Part shown: piece after piece, positions 61,745 through 64,000 of the stretch
Numbering within the stretch: the stretch's first letter is position 1
How the letters are laid out: each line of letters starts with the position of its first letter
Source: a virus
Strand: one strand, 5' to 3'
IMG/VR virus record: IMGVR_UViG_3300024429_000007
Span: 1 to 64,000 of that record
DNA: 64,000 nucleotides
Position numbers and translations under genes: made by a program
Notes under the pieces: model-generated
What the model was told of the DNA's origin: nothing
Databases searched by the model: none
What the model saw: only the letters and a program-made list of their open reading frames with translations

Positions 61745-62531
61745 CTGTTGTTACCTTCTCCTCTATCTCAACCTCGACGACTTTTTTTTTCTTAGCCTCG
61801 AACTGTGCCAGGTACTTAATCAAAGCCGGATCCGGCTCAACTTCAGCGACTCCTGGCCAAGCGTCCGGGACTATTGGGTGAAGGTTCTCCATTCCCGGGA
61901 TCCAACCCTTCCAAATTCGCTCGTACCAGAGTGGATGAAGGGGTACTCGTCGGCATTTTTCAAGTTGCGCTTCTGGCGGAAGCGCCAATCCGAAATGATG
62001 GAAATGGACTTCATGCGCAGGAATGTTTATCTCTCTCCAGCCCCGGGCAATTCGCCCCTCGTCGAAATGGACATCCCGACTCACAGCGACCACGCCCGTC
62101 GGATGCTTGATCACAAGCTGATGGTTCACGTCTTTCCAGTACCCGGTAAATGTCATCGAATAAAGCTGGTAGGGATGTACTTCGATCCAATCCATAGCTT
62201 TGTCCAGCATTGGCGGCAAGATGATCTCATCCGGGTCGAAAACCAAGATCATGTCGCTCTCCTGGAACAGACTCATCCCCAGATTTCTCACGAACGCCTC
62301 ACTCGGGTACTCTTCCTTCGTGATCTTCAACTTCGGACACTTCAGGCCTTCTAAGATCTCCTCGGTTCTGTCAGGCGTGATCTCTCTGCCGCAGAAGTAA
62401 TGCCCCTGAGAAAGCAGCACGTTGATCTCAACAATACGCTCCGATTCCAAGAACGGCGTCAGACTCTGCTCGATGTACGTCTCATCGGTCGAAGCGATCA
62501 TCATCAGCCCAAAAATCGGTTCATCGCCCAT
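61671..62531 (-). CDS. GT-A glycosyltransferase-like protein
   Basis: Protein of 286 residues: GLMMIASTDETYIEQSL at the start, FVRNLGMSLF, then VFDPDEIILPP with an acidic DPDE motif expected to bind the metal and sugar donor, and HFHHFG later. The C-terminal 40 residues are Lys/Glu/Ser-rich and low in complexity. Substrate unknown. Confidence 0.75.
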   Translation of the reverse strand: MGDEPIFGLMMIASTDETYIEQSLTPFLESERIVEINVLLSQGHYFCGREITPDRTEEILEGLKCPKLKITKEEYPSEAFVRNLGMSLFQESDMILVFDPDEIILPPMLDKAMDWIEVHPYQLYSMTFTGYWKDVNHQLVIKHPTGVVAVSRDVHFDEGRIARGWREINIPAHEVHFHHFGLALPPEAQLEKCRRVPLHPLWYERIWKGWIPGMENLHPIVPDAWPGVAEVEPDPALIKYLAQFEAKKKKVVEVEIEEKVTTDEGTEPKRSSKSGRATGRGHAQSG

Positions 62532-62567
62532 TCAGTACCTCACTTTCTAATTTATTACGCGCCTTAC

Positions 62568-63125
62568 TCACTCCCCGTTCAGCGGATCTATCGGACCGAA
62601 CACTTCATAGTCGGATAAATCAACTTCGGAGAACGGATCGGGCTTCCACGCCTTGAGAAAAACCCCCGGGACCTGAGGATCTTTTCGTAATAGCTGTATC
62701 TCGCAATCGGAGAAAATATGCTCCATATCGGATAGTTCGTATCGCCAGAAATCGAAAGGAGCAGTATGGTGGGGAAAACCAAGAGATCGCGTTGTAATTA
62801 GAATCATCCCTCGCGGTTTACAAACCCGTTTAATGTTCGAAATAACCTTCTTCCAGTCCCTTACGTGCTCAAGAACTTCGGTAGAGAGCACGACATCAAA
62901 TCGATTCTCTCCGAAATGCTCTATGACCCTCTCCGCCGAAAGAACCAGATCGACCCTCGGCCCACTCATCAAATCTATTCCGATGTATTCGCTCGGGCCA
63001 AAAGATTTAATTCGAGGACGGAAGCTGCCGTTTATGTCGTAAGAGCCGACCTCGAGGACACTTTTCCCCTCAATCTCTTCTCGACCCAAACACCTCATTC
63101 CGAATGCAAGACAAGATTCATGCAT
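62568..63125 (-). CDS. SAM-dependent methyltransferase
   Basis: Class I methyltransferase of 185 residues: SVLEVGSYDINGSF (near residue 22) as a variant glycine motif, YIGIDLMSGP, and DVVLSTEVLEHVRDW. Likely modifies a sugar. AAGGA lies upstream. It follows the structured element at 63158-63420. Confidence 0.8.
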   Translation of the reverse strand: MHESCLAFGMRCLGREEIEGKSVLEVGSYDINGSFRPRIKSFGPSEYIGIDLMSGPRVDLVLSAERVIEHFGENRFDVVLSTEVLEHVRDWKKVISNIKRVCKPRGMILITTRSLGFPHHTAPFDFWRYELSDMEHIFSDCEIQLLRKDPQVPGVFLKAWKPDPFSEVDLSDYEVFGPIDPLNGE

Positions 63126-63157
63126 CTGCCTATGTCCTTATCGGGAAAGGAACGGGC

Positions 63158-63420
63158 TTGACACTCCCCCACGACTGAAGCCGGGGGGATTATCGGGCGG
63201 TCATCGCAAAGAACCTAGTTCCATGCAACTACCGAGGGCTGTGCCAAACAGCCACTACTCCAAGAGACACCTACCTCCGGGAGGTACTTTGTGCATATTC
63301 CTTTCACAGACCTAAACTGCCTGTATGCCCTCAAGCTCTCACTTATACTTGAGTTGATCTGTGAGAATGGCCTTCGGCCAGCACTTCTTCATCCCCACGA
63401 TTGAAATCGGGGGCTTTCAA
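63158..63420 (-). mobile_element. IS200/IS605-like non-autonomous element, omega-RNA-like
   Basis: Two hairpins of identical plan face the same way: CCCCC-A-CG..CG-GGGGG with an eight-base loop (63166-63188) and CCCC-A-CG..CG-GGGG with an eight-base loop (63394-63414). Each has one bulged A. The minus-strand right end reads GGGAGTGTCAA (TCAA at 63158-63161), as in many TnpB-type IS605 elements. Between them lie further hairpins: GGCTGT/ACAGCC (63237-63253), TACCTCC/GGAGGTA (63272-63286), TGGCC/GGCCA (63369-63381). No transposase is encoded. Such structured 3' regions match guide (omega) RNAs of TnpB or IscB. The exonuclease reading frame ends inside it. Confidence 0.6.
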
Positions 63421-63978
63421 AGTGCAATTTCTATAACACTTCCGGATCACCCGCGCATCCCAGAGCGCATTGTGCTTGTCCGCTTTGGAAGAGAAAAGTC
63501 CGGCGAACGCTTCCCGATTCACGTCCGTATCTTCTCCAACTATCCAGAGGAGCGTACACAGATCGAAGGGGATGTAGTAAATCTCATCAGGAACCTTCAG
63601 CGCACCGCCCCAAAGCTCGCAAAAAAGGACCCAATCGTATGCCAGACAGTCCGACCAGAGTTCGATCTTTACTGCACTATGCCGATCGAGGAGAACCTTG
63701 AACCATTGGCCCAAGTTGGCTTTAATGTGCTGCGGATTGTTCCTGGTCCGCACCTCATCGGGAAAGCCGCGCACTGTAAATGTGTGATCGTAGAGCAAAT
63801 GCTCAAAGACGTTCTTCTTGAACCACTTATTTTTCAGAGCCCTCTGATCCCAACCGATAAACTCGGCGTAGAACGTCTCATCGGTCTCCGCGATCAGGCC
63901 GATACTCACCAGGGTTGTCTGCTGATGCAACCCGGTAAACTCAGAATCAAAGAACACCTTCAGCCGTTTCTCTCCCAT
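63343..63978 (-). CDS. DEDD-type 3'-5' exonuclease
   Basis: RNase T/DnaQ-like exonuclease: FFDSEFTG (residues 9-16, Asp and Glu metal ligands), LWSDCLAYDW with the second Asp (near 107), and HNALWDAR with the final His/Asp (near 172). It degrades RNA or single-stranded DNA from the 3' end. The last ~25 codons (APDFNRGDEEVL onward) lie inside the IS605-like element, so the original C-terminus seems to have been replaced. GGGAGG precedes the ATG. It is the first minus-strand gene in the window; the operon may begin further right. Confidence 0.82.
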   Translation of the reverse strand: MGEKRLKVFFDSEFTGLHQQTTLVSIGLIAETDETFYAEFIGWDQRALKNKWFKKNVFEHLLYDHTFTVRGFPDEVRTRNNPQHIKANLGQWFKVLLDRHSAVKIELWSDCLAYDWVLFCELWGGALKVPDEIYYIPFDLCTLLWIVGEDTDVNREAFAGLFSSKADKHNALWDARVIRKCYRNCTLKAPDFNRGDEEVLAEGHSHRSTQV

Positions 63979-64000
63979 GTCCAGAACCTCCCTAAATCAA

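Noticed and set aside
63126-63342. tRNA gene cluster
   Set aside because: Hairpins do not form a cloverleaf with a TTC-type T arm and acceptor stem; the paired bulged-A hairpins and TCAA end fit an IS605-like element better.
53309-63978. Portal or large terminase gene
   Set aside because: No Walker A/B plus nuclease pattern and no portal-like protein was found among the genes upstream of the protease; they probably lie beyond 64 kb.

Overview
The window is part of the genome of a tailed double-stranded DNA phage (Caudoviricetes), most likely a siphovirus. It has an HK97-type major capsid protein with an upstream protease-scaffold, head-completion genes, one tail-tube gene, G/GT-type tail chaperones with a frameshift, and a 1510-residue tape measure. 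I see no tail sheath. Large terminase and portal genes are not recognisable here and probably lie beyond the right edge. I found no tRNA genes and no integrase. The host cannot be named from the sequence, but the repeat of a mini-CRISPR array at 27.7 kb should point to it.

Layout. Positions 1-13.65 kb (plus strand) are a tightly packed early/middle operon with many ATGA overlaps. It holds an SbcD/gp47-like nuclease and its SbcC/gp46-like ATPase partner, two DNA methyltransferases, a ThyA-family thymidylate synthase, a radical SAM protein, many small unknown proteins, two genes broken by single in-frame stop codons, and finally a cell-wall amidase with a small membrane protein. A hairpin terminator at 13.75 kb separates this from a convergent minus-strand operon that runs the rest of the window.

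Read in its own direction (right to left), the minus-strand operon starts with an exonuclease whose 3' end lies in a small IS200/IS605-like structured element. Sugar-related genes follow. Next come an unusual nucleotidyltransferase - ATP-dependent DNA ligase - methyltransferase/LigD-phosphoesterase cluster, protease-scaffold, major capsid protein, head-tail joining genes (interrupted by a three-domain glycosyltransferase gene), tail tube, chaperones, tape measure and several large repetitive tail or fibre proteins.

From 30.8 to 13.8 kb lies a glycan island: a GT9 transferase, four paralogous GT-A transferases, a GT-B transferase, a GT2-TPR protein, four methyltransferases, a PIG-L deacetylase, a WbqC-family protein, a clan GH-A glycoside hydrolase, beta-propeller proteins, and at the end a GluQ-RS-like enzyme with an inserted discoidin-like domain next to a HIT-family protein.

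Main discoveries. (1) A single-spacer mini-CRISPR array (27693-27802) sits inside the glycosyltransferase array. Its spacer encodes the same 12 amino acids as the neighbouring glycosyltransferase, but differs at 9 of 36 bases, all synonymous and five of them in the first nine spacer bases. It looks like a weapon against a related phage that the carrier itself escapes. (2) A LigD-like trio (nucleotidyltransferase, ligase, phosphoesterase) is translationally coupled to capsid genes. (3) A tRNA-synthetase-like enzyme with a sugar-binding-type insert closes the glycan island. (4) A free-standing omega-RNA-like element lies at 63.2-63.4 kb.
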